Below, piece by piece: positions 51,683-59,664 of a stretch of DNA of 64,000 nt (positions are counted from its first letter, which is position 1; every line of letters begins with the position of its first letter). The notes under the pieces were generated by a model, which worked only from the letters and a program-made list of their open reading frames with translations, had not been told where the DNA came from and searched no databases. The stretch lies in contig NZ_JBLREB010000001.1 of the NCBI RefSeq assembly GCF_048159605.1, forward strand, positions 1,426,001-1,490,000. Direction: 5' to 3'. The DNA comes from Ectobacillus polymachus. Lineage in GTDB: Bacteria; Bacillota; Bacilli; Bacillales; Bacillaceae_G. A program made the translations under genes and the position numbers.

Positions 51683-52960
51683 CATTTCTTTATTCCATGA
51701 AGGAAGGCTAATCATAGCTTCCGTACCTTTCCCAATCTCACTTGTGTATAAGATTTTTCCATTATGAGATTGAATAATACGAAATGTTACCATTAGACCT
51801 AATCCTGTACCTTTTTCCTTTAACGAATAATAAGGCTGACCTAGCCGTGCAAGCTGTTCCTTTGACATTCCTACACCGCTGTCCTTGACTAAAATAATAA
51901 TTTCATTCTCCTGCTTATAAGCATTTATTTTTAAGTATCCATTCTTTTGTTGAATCGATTCGATACCATTCTTTACAATGTTCATAATCGCTTGTTTTAA
52001 CTTAGCTTTATCGCCTATTGTATATAAGTTTTCTTCAATTTCTACTTGTAAAATGACACCGTTCATCGTTGCAAATGTTGACATAAGTGTAGTCATCTCC
52101 ATAAGTTGAGATGATAATAAAATAGGTTTTTTCTCTTCAATTTGTGGTCGTGCCAAATTTAAATAATCGGATATAATTCCTTCTGCTCGATCTAATTCTG
52201 TAAGAACGAGCTGCATATACTCTTTATTTTTATTCACTTCCGAACCTTCTAAAAGCTGAAGAAACCCTCGTACGACTGTTAACGGATTTCTCACTTCATG
52301 GGCAACAGATGCTGCTAGCTCACTAATGATATTTAATTTTTCCGATTTTATCATTTCGATGCGAAGCATTGCATTATCATTTAAGTACTCTGTTACGTAC
52401 ACATGGAACGTCATCGTTATAGCCATCGTTACAGCTGCTACGAGGAAAAATGCATACAAATGGGCTTTATTAGGTAAAGATCCTATCTCGATATTTAATT
52501 GCCATACATTAACGAATATATGAATGAGTGCGTAGAAAGAAGCAAGAAAAAATGAGATTACTATTTTTTTATTTGTACTAAACACTTTCCAATACTTTGA
52601 TAGAAAAAAAGAGATGGCTGATAGAAACGCTGTTTCGAGGAAATCGGTGAAAAAGCCATTTGGCCCGTTCAAAATAATACCGTACAAAACGGAAATAACT
52701 GCTGGGAAAATACCGAGTGACCCATAATATAAAAAGGCTGCAATAATTGGAATATCATGAAACGAATATTCAATCCCATCCCCTACATTTACTGGATACG
52801 ACATACTCAGCATTACGATAACCGAAAACAATATAGATGGAAAATAGCGACCGGGATTGGGAGCTATTACATAGTATCGATTGAGTCGAATCATTTCATA
52901 GATAAAAAGCGGTAAAATGATACTGGCCATTTGTATCAGCAAATCACGAACTTGCTCCAA
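51680..52960 (-). CDS. Membrane sensor histidine kinase, KinB-like
   Basis: 426 residues from TTG at 52958-52960, six bases after GGGAGTGG; the open frame runs 31 codons further but lacks a ribosome site. Six membrane segments of the 5TMR-LYT type (residues about 5-190), then HisKA ELAASVAHEVRNPLTVVRGFLQLLEGSE with the phospho-His, and HATPase motifs (MNIVKNGIESI, VKDSGVGMS, GTGLGLMVTFRIIQSHNGKI). Length and layout match sporulation kinase KinB of B. subtilis (428). It probably feeds the Spo0 phosphorelay; no response regulator is adjacent. Confidence 0.85.
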   Translation of the reverse strand: MEQVRDLLIQMASIILPLFIYEMIRLNRYYVIAPNPGRYFPSILFSVIVMLSMSYPVNVGDGIEYSFHDIPIIAAFLYYGSLGIFPAVISVLYGIILNGPNGFFTDFLETAFLSAISFFLSKYWKVFSTNKKIVISFFLASFYALIHIFVNVWQLNIEIGSLPNKAHLYAFFLVAAVTMAITMTFHVYVTEYLNDNAMLRIEMIKSEKLNIISELAASVAHEVRNPLTVVRGFLQLLEGSEVNKNKEYMQLVLTELDRAEGIISDYLNLARPQIEEKKPILLSSQLMEMTTLMSTFATMNGVILQVEIEENLYTIGDKAKLKQAIMNIVKNGIESIQQKNGYLKINAYKQENEIIILVKDSGVGMSKEQLARLGQPYYSLKEKGTGLGLMVTFRIIQSHNGKILYTSEIGKGTEAMISLPSWNKEM

Positions 52961-53170
52961 GCTATTCCACTCCCTACACCTTATTTGAGTTATTATAGCA
53001 TTATCATAGGTATTTTTTGTAAAAAAATTAAATTTTTCTAAATTTATACTCAAAAGGAAAGATTATATAGACTTTATTTCGTTCCACTTAGCATCTGATA
53101 ATAAAACCAAAACACACCATAGTATGGTAAAATGAACTACATATTTGTTCTAAAGAAAGGAAGAATCAGT

Positions 53171-54334
53171 ATGGAACATTTGTTAAATCCACTTGTAAAA
53201 GACATTCAAATTTCCGGAATACGCCAATTTTTTAATATGATTCAAGAGTACGATGACCTCGTTTCGTTAACAATTGGACAGCCTGATTTTCCCACTCCTT
53301 CTCTCGTAAAGGAAGCGGGAAAAAGAGCTATTACAGAAAACATTACCGGTTACACCCCAAATGCAGGTCTGCTAGAAACGCGTAAAGCTGCATGTAAATT
53401 TGTTAAAGAACGCTACCAACAAGAATATGATCCTTATGACGAAGTAATTGTTACCATCGGAGCAAGCGAGGCAATTGATATTGCATTTCGTACAATATTA
53501 GAGCCTGGTACGGAAGTAATACTCCCAGCTCCTATTTATCCAGGATATGAACCCATTATACGATTATGCGGTGCCAAACCAGTTCTAGTAGATGTGCGTG
53601 AAACAAACTTTAAACTAACAAAAGAAGCATTGGAAGCAGCTATAACCGAAAGAACTCGTTGCGTTGTGTTACCCTATCCGTCTAATCCGACTGGCGCTAC
53701 TTTAAACCATAACGAATTAGAACAGATTGCTACTGTACTACAAGACAAGGATATTTTTGTACTATCAGATGAAATATACAGTGAGCTCGTATATGATAAA
53801 AATCATGAATCAATTGTTCAATTTCCGAATATGCGGAATAAAACAATTGTCATAAACGGATTATCAAAATCACATGCAATGACAGGATGGCGAATCGGCT
53901 TCCTATTTGCACCACGGTATTTGACGAAACAAATCATTAAAGTTCATCAGTATAATGTATCGTGCGCCTCATCTATCTCTCAATACGCTGCAACGGAAGC
54001 ACTTACCGTTGCCAAAGATGCACCACTAATGATGCGAAACCAATACAAAAAAAGACGAGATTATGTATATAATCGTCTTACGAATATGGGATTACACGTA
54101 GAGCTTCCTACTGGTGCTTTTTATTTATTTCCATACATAGGACAATTCGGAAAAACTTCATTCGACTTTGCCTTACAGCTCGTCAAAGAAGCTCGGGTTG
54201 CCATCGTTCCTGGTAATGCATTTTCACAATATGGCGAAGGCTATTTACGCATATCCTATGCATATAGTATGGAGGAATTAAAGGAAGCCTGTGACCGTAT
54301 AGAGCAATTTTTAACAAAACAAAAGAGAGGTTAA
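53171..54334 (+). CDS. patA: N-acetyl-LL-diaminopimelate aminotransferase
   Basis: 387 residues from ATG at 53171 (AAAGGAAGAATCAGT upstream). A fold-type I aminotransferase: SLTIGQPDFPTPSLV, TGYTPNAGLLETRKAA, VLPYPSNPTGATL, LSDEIYSELVYD and the PLP lysine in INGLSKSHAMTGWRIGF. It catalyses the middle step of the acetyl-DAP branch (N-acetyl-2-amino-6-oxopimelate to N-acetyl-LL-DAP), between DapH and YkuR, which are also in this window. Its last codons lie in a large palindrome. Confidence 0.93.
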   Translation: MEHLLNPLVKDIQISGIRQFFNMIQEYDDLVSLTIGQPDFPTPSLVKEAGKRAITENITGYTPNAGLLETRKAACKFVKERYQQEYDPYDEVIVTIGASEAIDIAFRTILEPGTEVILPAPIYPGYEPIIRLCGAKPVLVDVRETNFKLTKEALEAAITERTRCVVLPYPSNPTGATLNHNELEQIATVLQDKDIFVLSDEIYSELVYDKNHESIVQFPNMRNKTIVINGLSKSHAMTGWRIGFLFAPRYLTKQIIKVHQYNVSCASSISQYAATEALTVAKDAPLMMRNQYKKRRDYVYNRLTNMGLHVELPTGAFYLFPYIGQFGKTSFDFALQLVKEARVAIVPGNAFSQYGEGYLRISYAYSMEELKEACDRIEQFLTKQKRG

Positions 54335-54357
54335 CCTCTCTTTTGTTTTGTTAAAAA
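54308..54357. repeat. 50-bp perfect palindrome across the patA stop codon
   Basis: Positions 54308-54332 are exactly the reverse complement of 54333-54357, with no loop; the centre is GAGGTT/AACCTC, inside the TAA stop. Followed by A-rich sequence on one side and preceded by TTT on the other, it must act as a bidirectional terminator, but it is unusually long and covers the last eight codons of patA. Confidence 0.9.
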
Positions 54358-54429
54358 AATGTTAGCGTTTACTTTTTTGCGTATATAATAAAGCCACAGT
54401 GATGAGAAGGTAGAATAACTAAGGAAAGT

Positions 54430-54463
54430 GCCGTCAGTGAATTTGATCTCCACTGACGGTTTG
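54430..54463. terminator. Hairpin after the truncated dehydrogenase
   Basis: Stem CCGTCAGTG/CACTGACGG with an 11-base centre; no strong T-run. Confidence 0.55.
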
Positions 54464-54511
54464 TACGAATTACACAATTAGATAATTGATATCTCCAACT
54501 TTTACACATTT

Positions 54512-54994
54512 CTATAAAGATGTATTCGTCGCAGATAAAGAACCAGAAAACCCCATCATACCGAATGTAGGGATTTCTACGTTTCCCCTATTGCTTTTGC
54601 TAGATTGTGTCATAACGGAAGTACCTACGGATTTACCTTTTCTGTAAATATCCTTGATTGTATTGGTTATTGTAGTAATCCATTGCTCTTCATATTGATC
54701 ATTACATTGAATTTGATACAATCCTGCATTATTAAACAGCATATCAATGCGTCTATAAGCTTGAAGCACTTCCTTTACGACTCGATTCCATCCTTCTTCG
54801 TCGTTTACATTGTGAGTAACAAAAATAGCTTCACCATGAAAATTTAGGATTTCGTCAACAGTAGCTTGACCATTTCTTTCATCTATATCAGTCACCACTA
54901 CTTTTGCACCTTCTTTTGCTAGCAGTAAGGCTGTTTTTCGGCCAATGCCAATCCCTCCGCCTGTTACTATCGCTACTTTACCCGCTAACTTCAT
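54512..54994 (-). pseudogene. Truncated short-chain dehydrogenase with unrelated tail
   Basis: 160 residues from ATG at 54992-54994 (AAAAGGGGCAGTGAAG upstream), versus about 250 for the family. The N-terminal Rossmann half is intact: KVAIVTGGGIGIGRKTALLLAKEGAKVVVTDIDE and MLFNNAGLYQ. After about residue 106 similarity stops: no catalytic Ser, Tyr or YxxxK. The last 54 residues (EEQWITTITNTIKDIYRKGKSVGTSVMTQSSKSNRGN...) are not SDR-like. It cannot be an active SDR as it stands; deletion/fusion remnant is the likely explanation. Confidence 0.7.
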
Positions 54995-55024
54995 CTTCAC
55001 TGCCCCTTTTAGTAGTCTTCCCAT

Positions 55025-55607
55025 TGTACAGTATACTCCTTCTGTTACAACATGAGCAAGAGTTAAGGAATCGTTTCCCTATTTCATTAGTTAGCTACGA
55101 TTGATTGGCCGTATAGATAGTAAGATTCATATTCCAATAGCCTGTCTACTATTTTGCTGGACTGTATCATCATGTATCATATTGGTACATTATACAATTC
55201 ACAAAAAATCAGAAAGAGTCACTAATAGTATTTGCTATTTCTCCCAATTGCATAGTGCGAAATAAAAAGAAGGCACGCCTACCGATGCGTGCCTTTCCAT
55301 GGAGGGTACTCATATAGGAGATGCCAGTCCTATATATACACTATTATAACAAGAATGCGATCAAATTTTCATAAAATTTTCAGAAAACTATAAAAATATT
55401 GTTATTTATATGTATTTCTTGACTATATTTATACATTGTTACCCTTTTGTACTTGCTGTTATGACCATTTACTTTTATGTCCCTAACCCCCTAATGAAAA
55501 GGCGGAACTTTACAGTGTATTTAAAAAATAAAATAGAAGCTCCTATAAAAGAGGCTTCCCTGAGTAAAACTTCTATATGTAACGTATGTATGAAACAAAA
55601 AAGCCTC
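55025..55607. other. Stretch without a supported gene
   Basis: About 580 bases. It holds a hairpin AAGGCACGC/GCGTGCCTT at 55270-55295 and A/T-rich sequence. A 77-codon plus-strand frame at 55410 lacks a ribosome site and runs into the RDD gene, so I do not call it. An AAGAGGCTT/AAGCCTCTT dyad around 55548-55611 may end the RDD transcript. Confidence 0.5.
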
Positions 55608-56063
55608 TTACAACGAACTTTTCACTCTTGTTCTAGCTATTAAATCATGATACCCGCGAGCGTCTTCGCGAAACATTATCATGTATGCACTAATGATGAC
55701 CGGTATTCCAAGCAGAAATACACTTGGTACGATTATTACGAGCAAACGCACAAATAGTGTGACAAAATCAAGACGTTCTCCATTCATTTTAACAATTCGC
55801 AATCTTGTTACTTTTTTTCCTACCGTCAATCCATTCCAAAACAATGGTAGTAGTATAAAATAGAGGAACATGAGTATACAGACAATTATCAAATCAAAAC
55901 GATAATCGCCAGTGCTTACGCCAAAGCGTGCAAAAATATCCTTATAATTTCCTGTCAAAATTGCCACAATGACTCCATAAACAAGTGAAATAATAAACAT
56001 ATCCAGTAACGTTGCGCCTACTCGATTCATGATGATGGCTGGTGAATTCATTCTTAATTTCAT
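55608..56063 (-). CDS. RDD family membrane protein
   Basis: 151 residues. MKLRMNSPAIIMNRVGATLLDMFIISLVYGVI shows the RDD-type start (Arg, then Asp at the end of the first helix region), with further helices LIIVCILMFLYFILLPLFWNGLTVGKKVTRLRIVKMNGERLDF and LLVIIVPSVFLLGIPVIISAYMIMF, ending in DARGYHDLIARTRV (the final Asp/Arg signature). Function of RDD proteins is generally unknown; some are ion or proton antiporters. Confidence 0.85.
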   Translation of the reverse strand: MKLRMNSPAIIMNRVGATLLDMFIISLVYGVIVAILTGNYKDIFARFGVSTGDYRFDLIIVCILMFLYFILLPLFWNGLTVGKKVTRLRIVKMNGERLDFVTLFVRLLVIIVPSVFLLGIPVIISAYMIMFREDARGYHDLIARTRVKSSL

Positions 56064-56418
56064 TCGTTTATTCTACCTTTCTGTCCAATCTAACGATGTT
56101 CATCGTACCCTCCGCTATGCAACCCTAGATATACATCATTATACATAACTATTACATTTTTAGATTGATTTCACTAAATTTTCACCCTATCTAGAAAAAT
56201 CATTGATATATTCACTATGATTCCATATATAATTTGTATAGTAAGACGATTATCTATTTATTCAAATTAGTGTATAAATTAACCATTCAAAACGCCATCT
56301 GATCTGACACAGCTGATGAACATCGTAATTTTATTTATTATTCACCATTGCATGATAAAATATAATGAAATGGGGATTGGAGCATTTCTACTAAAAATAA
56401 GAAATAAGGGGAAGAACA
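56064..56418. other. Divergent intergenic region
   Basis: 355 A/T-rich bases between the RDD and SdpI-like genes, which point away from each other. It must contain both promoters. I see no repeat or structured RNA in it. Confidence 0.5.
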
Positions 56419-57054
56419 ATGAAAAATCACTTATATGCTCTTTTGATCGCAATAATTGGGATTGGATGTAGTATTTTTGGATATTTATACCTGCCTGATC
56501 GTGTTCCAGTCCATTGGAATATCAATGGGACAGTTGATCGATATGGCAGTAAGCTAGAAAGTGTTATCATATTTCCTATTGTTATTATTATTGTTTATTT
56601 GTTACTTATTCTACTCCCGAAAATTGATCCACGAAAGGACAATTACAAACGGTTTAAAGATTCCTACTATATCATTATCAATAGCATTCTAACTTTTTTA
56701 CTTATTATACATGGCATGACCATAGCAGCAGGTATGGGTATTAATGTAAATATCAGCATGTTCATTCCGTTTATAATAGGAGTATTGTTTATCATTATCG
56801 GAAATTATACCCAGCGGATTGAATCCAATTTTTTCATTGGCATTCGTACACCTTGGGCACTACAAGATGAAGCTGTATGGAAGGATACCAATCGTTTTGG
56901 CGGAAAAATGTTTATTATTGGCGGACTGTTACTTATGATTGCGGCATTTGTTCCTATACCATACAAAATCATTTTATTTAGTATCGCAATAATAGTAAGT
57001 GTAGTTGTACCAATAATATACTCCTACTTCCGTTATAAAAAACTGCATCCTTAA
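56419..57054 (+). CDS. SdpI/DUF1648-type membrane protein
   Basis: 211 residues, ATG after AAGGGGAAGAACA. DUF1648 part: LPDRVPVHWNINGTVDRYGSKLES; then membrane helices and the SdpI part GNYTQRIESNFFIGIRTPWALQDEAVWKDTNRFGGKMFIIGG. B. subtilis SdpI gives immunity to the SdpC killing toxin and acts with SdpR. No toxin or sdpR-like gene is adjacent, so a general membrane or signal role is as likely as immunity. Confidence 0.88.
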   Translation: MKNHLYALLIAIIGIGCSIFGYLYLPDRVPVHWNINGTVDRYGSKLESVIIFPIVIIIVYLLLILLPKIDPRKDNYKRFKDSYYIIINSILTFLLIIHGMTIAAGMGINVNISMFIPFIIGVLFIIIGNYTQRIESNFFIGIRTPWALQDEAVWKDTNRFGGKMFIIGGLLLMIAAFVPIPYKIILFSIAIIVSVVVPIIYSYFRYKKLHP

Positions 57055-57058
57055 CACG

Positions 57059-57092
57059 CAAAAAAGGCTCTCACTATTCTGAGAGCCTTTTC
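57059..57092 (+). terminator. Terminator of the SdpI-like gene
   Basis: Stem AAGGCTCTCA/TGAGAGCCTT with loop CTATTC; usable in both directions. Confidence 0.85.
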
Positions 57093-57123
57093 AATGTTAT
57101 TCAGAAATTATATTAGAGCAAAC

Positions 57124-57414
57124 TTAAACTTCACTACCTTCAAATTTCACGGTCTCAAATGCCTCTTCCATCTCATTATCATGATACTGAACATATGTAA
57201 AGCGTGACAATTTTACAAGCCGAGCGATTTCTTGGAGTGCAGGCTGTACATATTCAGTTTCGATAGCAAAGTGCAGTGAAAATTTAGCTGTATTTTGTTC
57301 GGGTATATGTGTTCCTACCTCTACATACACATTTTCTACTCCCTTTACAGAACGAATATAGCTTGCTAATTGATAAACCGCTTCTCGATTTGATAGTACC
57401 TTTAATGTATACAT
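57124..57414 (-). CDS. Hypothetical 96-residue protein
   Basis: Start ATG after AAGGGGGATGAAGGT. A soluble ferredoxin-like or ACT-like alternation is suggested: MYTLKVLSNREAVYQLASYIRSVKGVENVYVEVGTHIPEQNTAKFSLHFAIETEYVQPALQEIARLVKLSRFTYVQYHD, then an acidic tail. The beta-alpha-beta pattern could bind a small ligand or metal, but no family is recognised. Confidence 0.65.
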   Translation of the reverse strand: MYTLKVLSNREAVYQLASYIRSVKGVENVYVEVGTHIPEQNTAKFSLHFAIETEYVQPALQEIARLVKLSRFTYVQYHDNEMEEAFETVKFEGSEV

Positions 57415-57593
57415 ACCTTCATCCCCCTTCTACATTCACTATACAACGAAAGGGAAGAGATTCCAGTTTCAAAATCGAACGTTTATTGAACGAAGAGAAA
57501 ATATTTCCAATACAAAACTATGAAATTGTCGTGCCCGTACAAAAATAAACGTTTGTCCTAGTATATTTGTCCATGCTTTTCTCCATTTTCTCG

Positions 57594-57602
57594 CATACAG
57601 TA
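57594..57602 (+). promoter_or_regulatory. Candidate sigma-K/E -10 before the 57645 gene
   Basis: CATACAGTA matches CATAnnnTA, about 43 bases before the GTG start. It also partly fits the sigma-E -10 CATACAnT. The -35 is unclear. Confidence 0.4.
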
Positions 57603-57644
57603 TCCTGTAAACACTCTATGAGAGAAGAAAAAGGAGAGGGTACC

Positions 57645-57977
57645 GTGTCAATTAATCGCTTACGTAATTTATATCATCCAAATACAAACCAAACTGCTTC
57701 AGATGCAGCAGGTATTCCAGATAATGTGTTAAGTGGAGAAGTAGGGACTCATACAAATGCTGCCACAATAACAAACAGTGGAAATTCAAGTGTAACGTTA
57801 AATGCAGACCCAACAGCAACACCAGCAAACGAAAATAGTCAAGATCCTAGTGTTAGTGCACAAATGCTACTTAATATGCTACAACCCTTATTAGATGTAA
57901 GCAGAGAATTGAATAAAACTGCAATTAACAATTTATCAAATAATTCTAATAAGATTAAAGGAAATGAAACGATTTAA
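57645..57977 (+). CDS. Unrecognised Asn/Thr-rich protein with NSGNS motif
   Basis: 110 residues from GTG at 57645, six bases after AAGGAGAGGG. Polar, low-complexity: LYHPNTNQTASDAAGIPDNVLSGEVGTHTNAATITNSGNSSVTLNADPTATPANENSQDPSVSAQMLLNMLQPLLDVSRELNKTAINNLSNNSNK. No signal peptide or membrane helix. It shares a motif xNSGNSxV with the next gene. Such Asn/Ser-rich proteins are common among spore surface components, but I do not recognise a family. Confidence 0.65.
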   Translation: MSINRLRNLYHPNTNQTASDAAGIPDNVLSGEVGTHTNAATITNSGNSSVTLNADPTATPANENSQDPSVSAQMLLNMLQPLLDVSRELNKTAINNLSNNSNKIKGNETI

Positions 57978-58023
57978 AAGACTATAAAAATAGCTCTTGT
58001 CTTGCCAGAAGGAGGGATGAAGG

Positions 58024-58299
58024 ATGCGTAGTAACTACGCCAATATTTCAAATAGTGGAAATTCTAATGTAAACATAGACATTCAAGTAGATATGAGTTC
58101 AATTGCCTATACAATGGCATGCTATTGGCATACGAGCCGTGTCATTTCAGATGAACAATTCAAGCATATGCTCCATAATCTTAATAGTTTATTAGGAAAA
58201 ACCGAATCGGAGTTGCCTCCACTATTATCAAACGCCTATCCATCTCCTGAAGCGACTCACACGAAAAATGACATTCGCACATTACGAACCTTTATTTAA
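58024..58299 (+). CDS. Unrecognised small protein sharing the NSGNS motif
   Basis: 91 residues, ATG after GAAGGAGGGATGAAGG. It begins MRSNYANISNSGNSNVNIDIQVDMSSIAYTMACYWHTSRVISDEQFKHMLHNLNSLLGKTESELPPLL. The NSGNSNV motif repeats that of the preceding protein, 46 bases upstream, so the two probably belong together. No family recognised. Confidence 0.65.
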   Translation: MRSNYANISNSGNSNVNIDIQVDMSSIAYTMACYWHTSRVISDEQFKHMLHNLNSLLGKTESELPPLLSNAYPSPEATHTKNDIRTLRTFI

Positions 58300-58319
58300 A
58301 ATCCTGTCAGCACTTTCCT

Positions 58320-58352
58320 ATTCAGAAAGCCACCCTATAGGTGGTTTTTTTC
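58320..58352 (+). terminator. Terminator-like hairpin after the 58024 gene
   Basis: AAGCCACCTAT/ATAGGTGGTTT-type stem at 58328-58349, then TTTTTC, before the 58451 gene. Confidence 0.6.
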
Positions 58353-58450
58353 ATTGAACATATGACAAGAAAAAAAGAAACTTCGATTCGTACAAGCAAC
58401 CAGGGTAACCTGTACATATAATGCTGTAATCCTATATCGAGGTGTCAAAT

Positions 58451-59071
58451 ATGGCCTATTTAAATGTATGTATTAGTATTGCACCAGGTGCACAAGCAGG
58501 GAATGATCGAATTCGACAGGACATATTACTATCTCATGACATTTGGCATCCCATCTCATTTCGTATAAAATCAATTCTCACGCTAGATCAATCCTTTGCC
58601 TTTCATGATCGCGAAATCAGCTATAAAATTCCTTTTAAGCAACAAAAGAAAGTATATCGATTACTAGAATATTGTAAAATGTCTTCGCCCGATGCCAATT
58701 TATATATCATCTATGTTAATGGTAACTACTTTACAGAACAACATGTAATTGGCTGTGCCTACACAGAGATTACTGGCTCACATTGGAAAGGTTTTATCCT
58801 TGTAACGAACACTGCTGCTTCTTCCTCTAACCTGTTAACTGTCCCGCACGAAATTGGACATATCTTACTTACACGAAGAAAAAACGGAGAGCTAACCAAT
58901 GAGGATCCTCATTCTTATACCGGCTCTCCGCATCATTCGAATCCAAGAAATTTAATGTACCCCGTCATTCCTCGCTTAGAACATACAAAACAACTCCAGC
59001 ATTTGATAACAGAGAAGCAAAGACGTATAGCACTGCAAAGCCCCATGCTATACTCTACATGGAGAAGTTAG
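58451..59071 (+). CDS. Putative zinc metallopeptidase (metzincin/matrixin-like)
   Basis: 206 residues from ATG at 58451 (GAGGTGTCAAAT upstream; a GTG three codons earlier overlaps that site). The zinc-binding helix VPHEIGHILLTRRKNGEL has HExxH, followed after some distance by His residues in DPHSYTGSPHHSNPRNLMYP, where LMYP resembles the Met-turn of metzincins (matrixins have S/NIMYP). No signal peptide is visible; N-terminal part NVCISIAPGAQAGNDRIRQDILLSHDIW. It lies downstream of the two NSGNS-motif genes. Proteolytic function inferred from motifs. Confidence 0.75.
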   Translation: MAYLNVCISIAPGAQAGNDRIRQDILLSHDIWHPISFRIKSILTLDQSFAFHDREISYKIPFKQQKKVYRLLEYCKMSSPDANLYIIYVNGNYFTEQHVIGCAYTEITGSHWKGFILVTNTAASSSNLLTVPHEIGHILLTRRKNGELTNEDPHSYTGSPHHSNPRNLMYPVIPRLEHTKQLQHLITEKQRRIALQSPMLYSTWRS

Positions 59072-59102
59072 AATGGGAGCGATGCTTTATAGTCATTGCC
59101 CA

Positions 59103-59252
59103 TTATGGTTCTAATTTTTGATTAAAATGTTGCGAAAGCTTTTCAATCGCTAACACAACTGCATCCAATTTCGTTTCAACTCTATGCAATAAATAAAGTG
59201 TAACGACAATTGGAAATCCTACATTAGCAATTAACGGCACCCATTGTTCCAC
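59103..59252 (-). CDS. YvrJ-family small holin-like membrane protein
   Basis: 49 residues from GTG at 59250-59252, preceded by GGAGGGAGACAA. MEQWVPLIANVGFPIVVTLYLLHRVETKLDAVVLAIEKLSQHF follows the YvrJ family: one membrane helix, then a short amphipathic charged helix. In Bacillus these small genes are often found with DUF1659/DUF2922 genes; their function is unknown. Confidence 0.8.
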   Translation of the reverse strand: MEQWVPLIANVGFPIVVTLYLLHRVETKLDAVVLAIEKLSQHFNQKLEP

Positions 59253-59423
59253 TTGTCTCCCTCCTTCCTCTCACTTATAAAATATAGCCGTTACGTAGAA
59301 AATGGGAATGTAGAAAAAGAAGTTGTATTGTTTCATACTTTTTTATACGCAGCATCCATTTTGAAAGTTCAAAATGCTATAGTAGAGGTATAACAGGGTT
59401 GCATAAATAGAGGGAGTGAAATT

Positions 59424-59585
59424 ATGAAAGCACTATATTATATCGTTATAGGAATATGCGCCATCTTTCTTTTAAAAATCCTTTTAAGCTTAACAGGTAT
59501 TGCAATTAAATTTCTTTTATTCTTATTGTTTACTGGCTTTGTTGGGTATGTTGTCGTATCACTTTTCAATAGAGGAAAAAAATAA
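59424..59585 (+). CDS. Small hydrophobic membrane protein
   Basis: 53 residues, ATG after AGAGGGAGTGAAATT. Two hydrophobic helices LYYIVIGICAIFLLKILLSL and IAIKFLLFLLFTGFVGYVVVSLF, ending RGKK. No family recognised; a strong ribosome site and a following terminator support it. Confidence 0.65.
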   Translation: MKALYYIVIGICAIFLLKILLSLTGIAIKFLLFLLFTGFVGYVVVSLFNRGKK

Positions 59586-59595
59586 TTCCTATATC

Positions 59596-59638
59596 AGAGA
59601 CCCTTGATACGATAACTCTGATTTGCAAGGGTCTCTTG
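59596..59638. terminator. Terminator between the small gene and mtnU
   Basis: Stem GAGACCCTTG/CAAGGGTCTC with an 18-base loop and TTG after it. Confidence 0.75.
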
Positions 59639-59664
59639 TCCTTATAATAAAAGCTAGATATTCC

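Noticed and set aside
55410..55643. 77-codon plus-strand frame near the RDD gene
   Set aside because: No ribosome site, A/T-rich random composition, and it overlaps the start of the RDD gene's 3' end in opposite sense.
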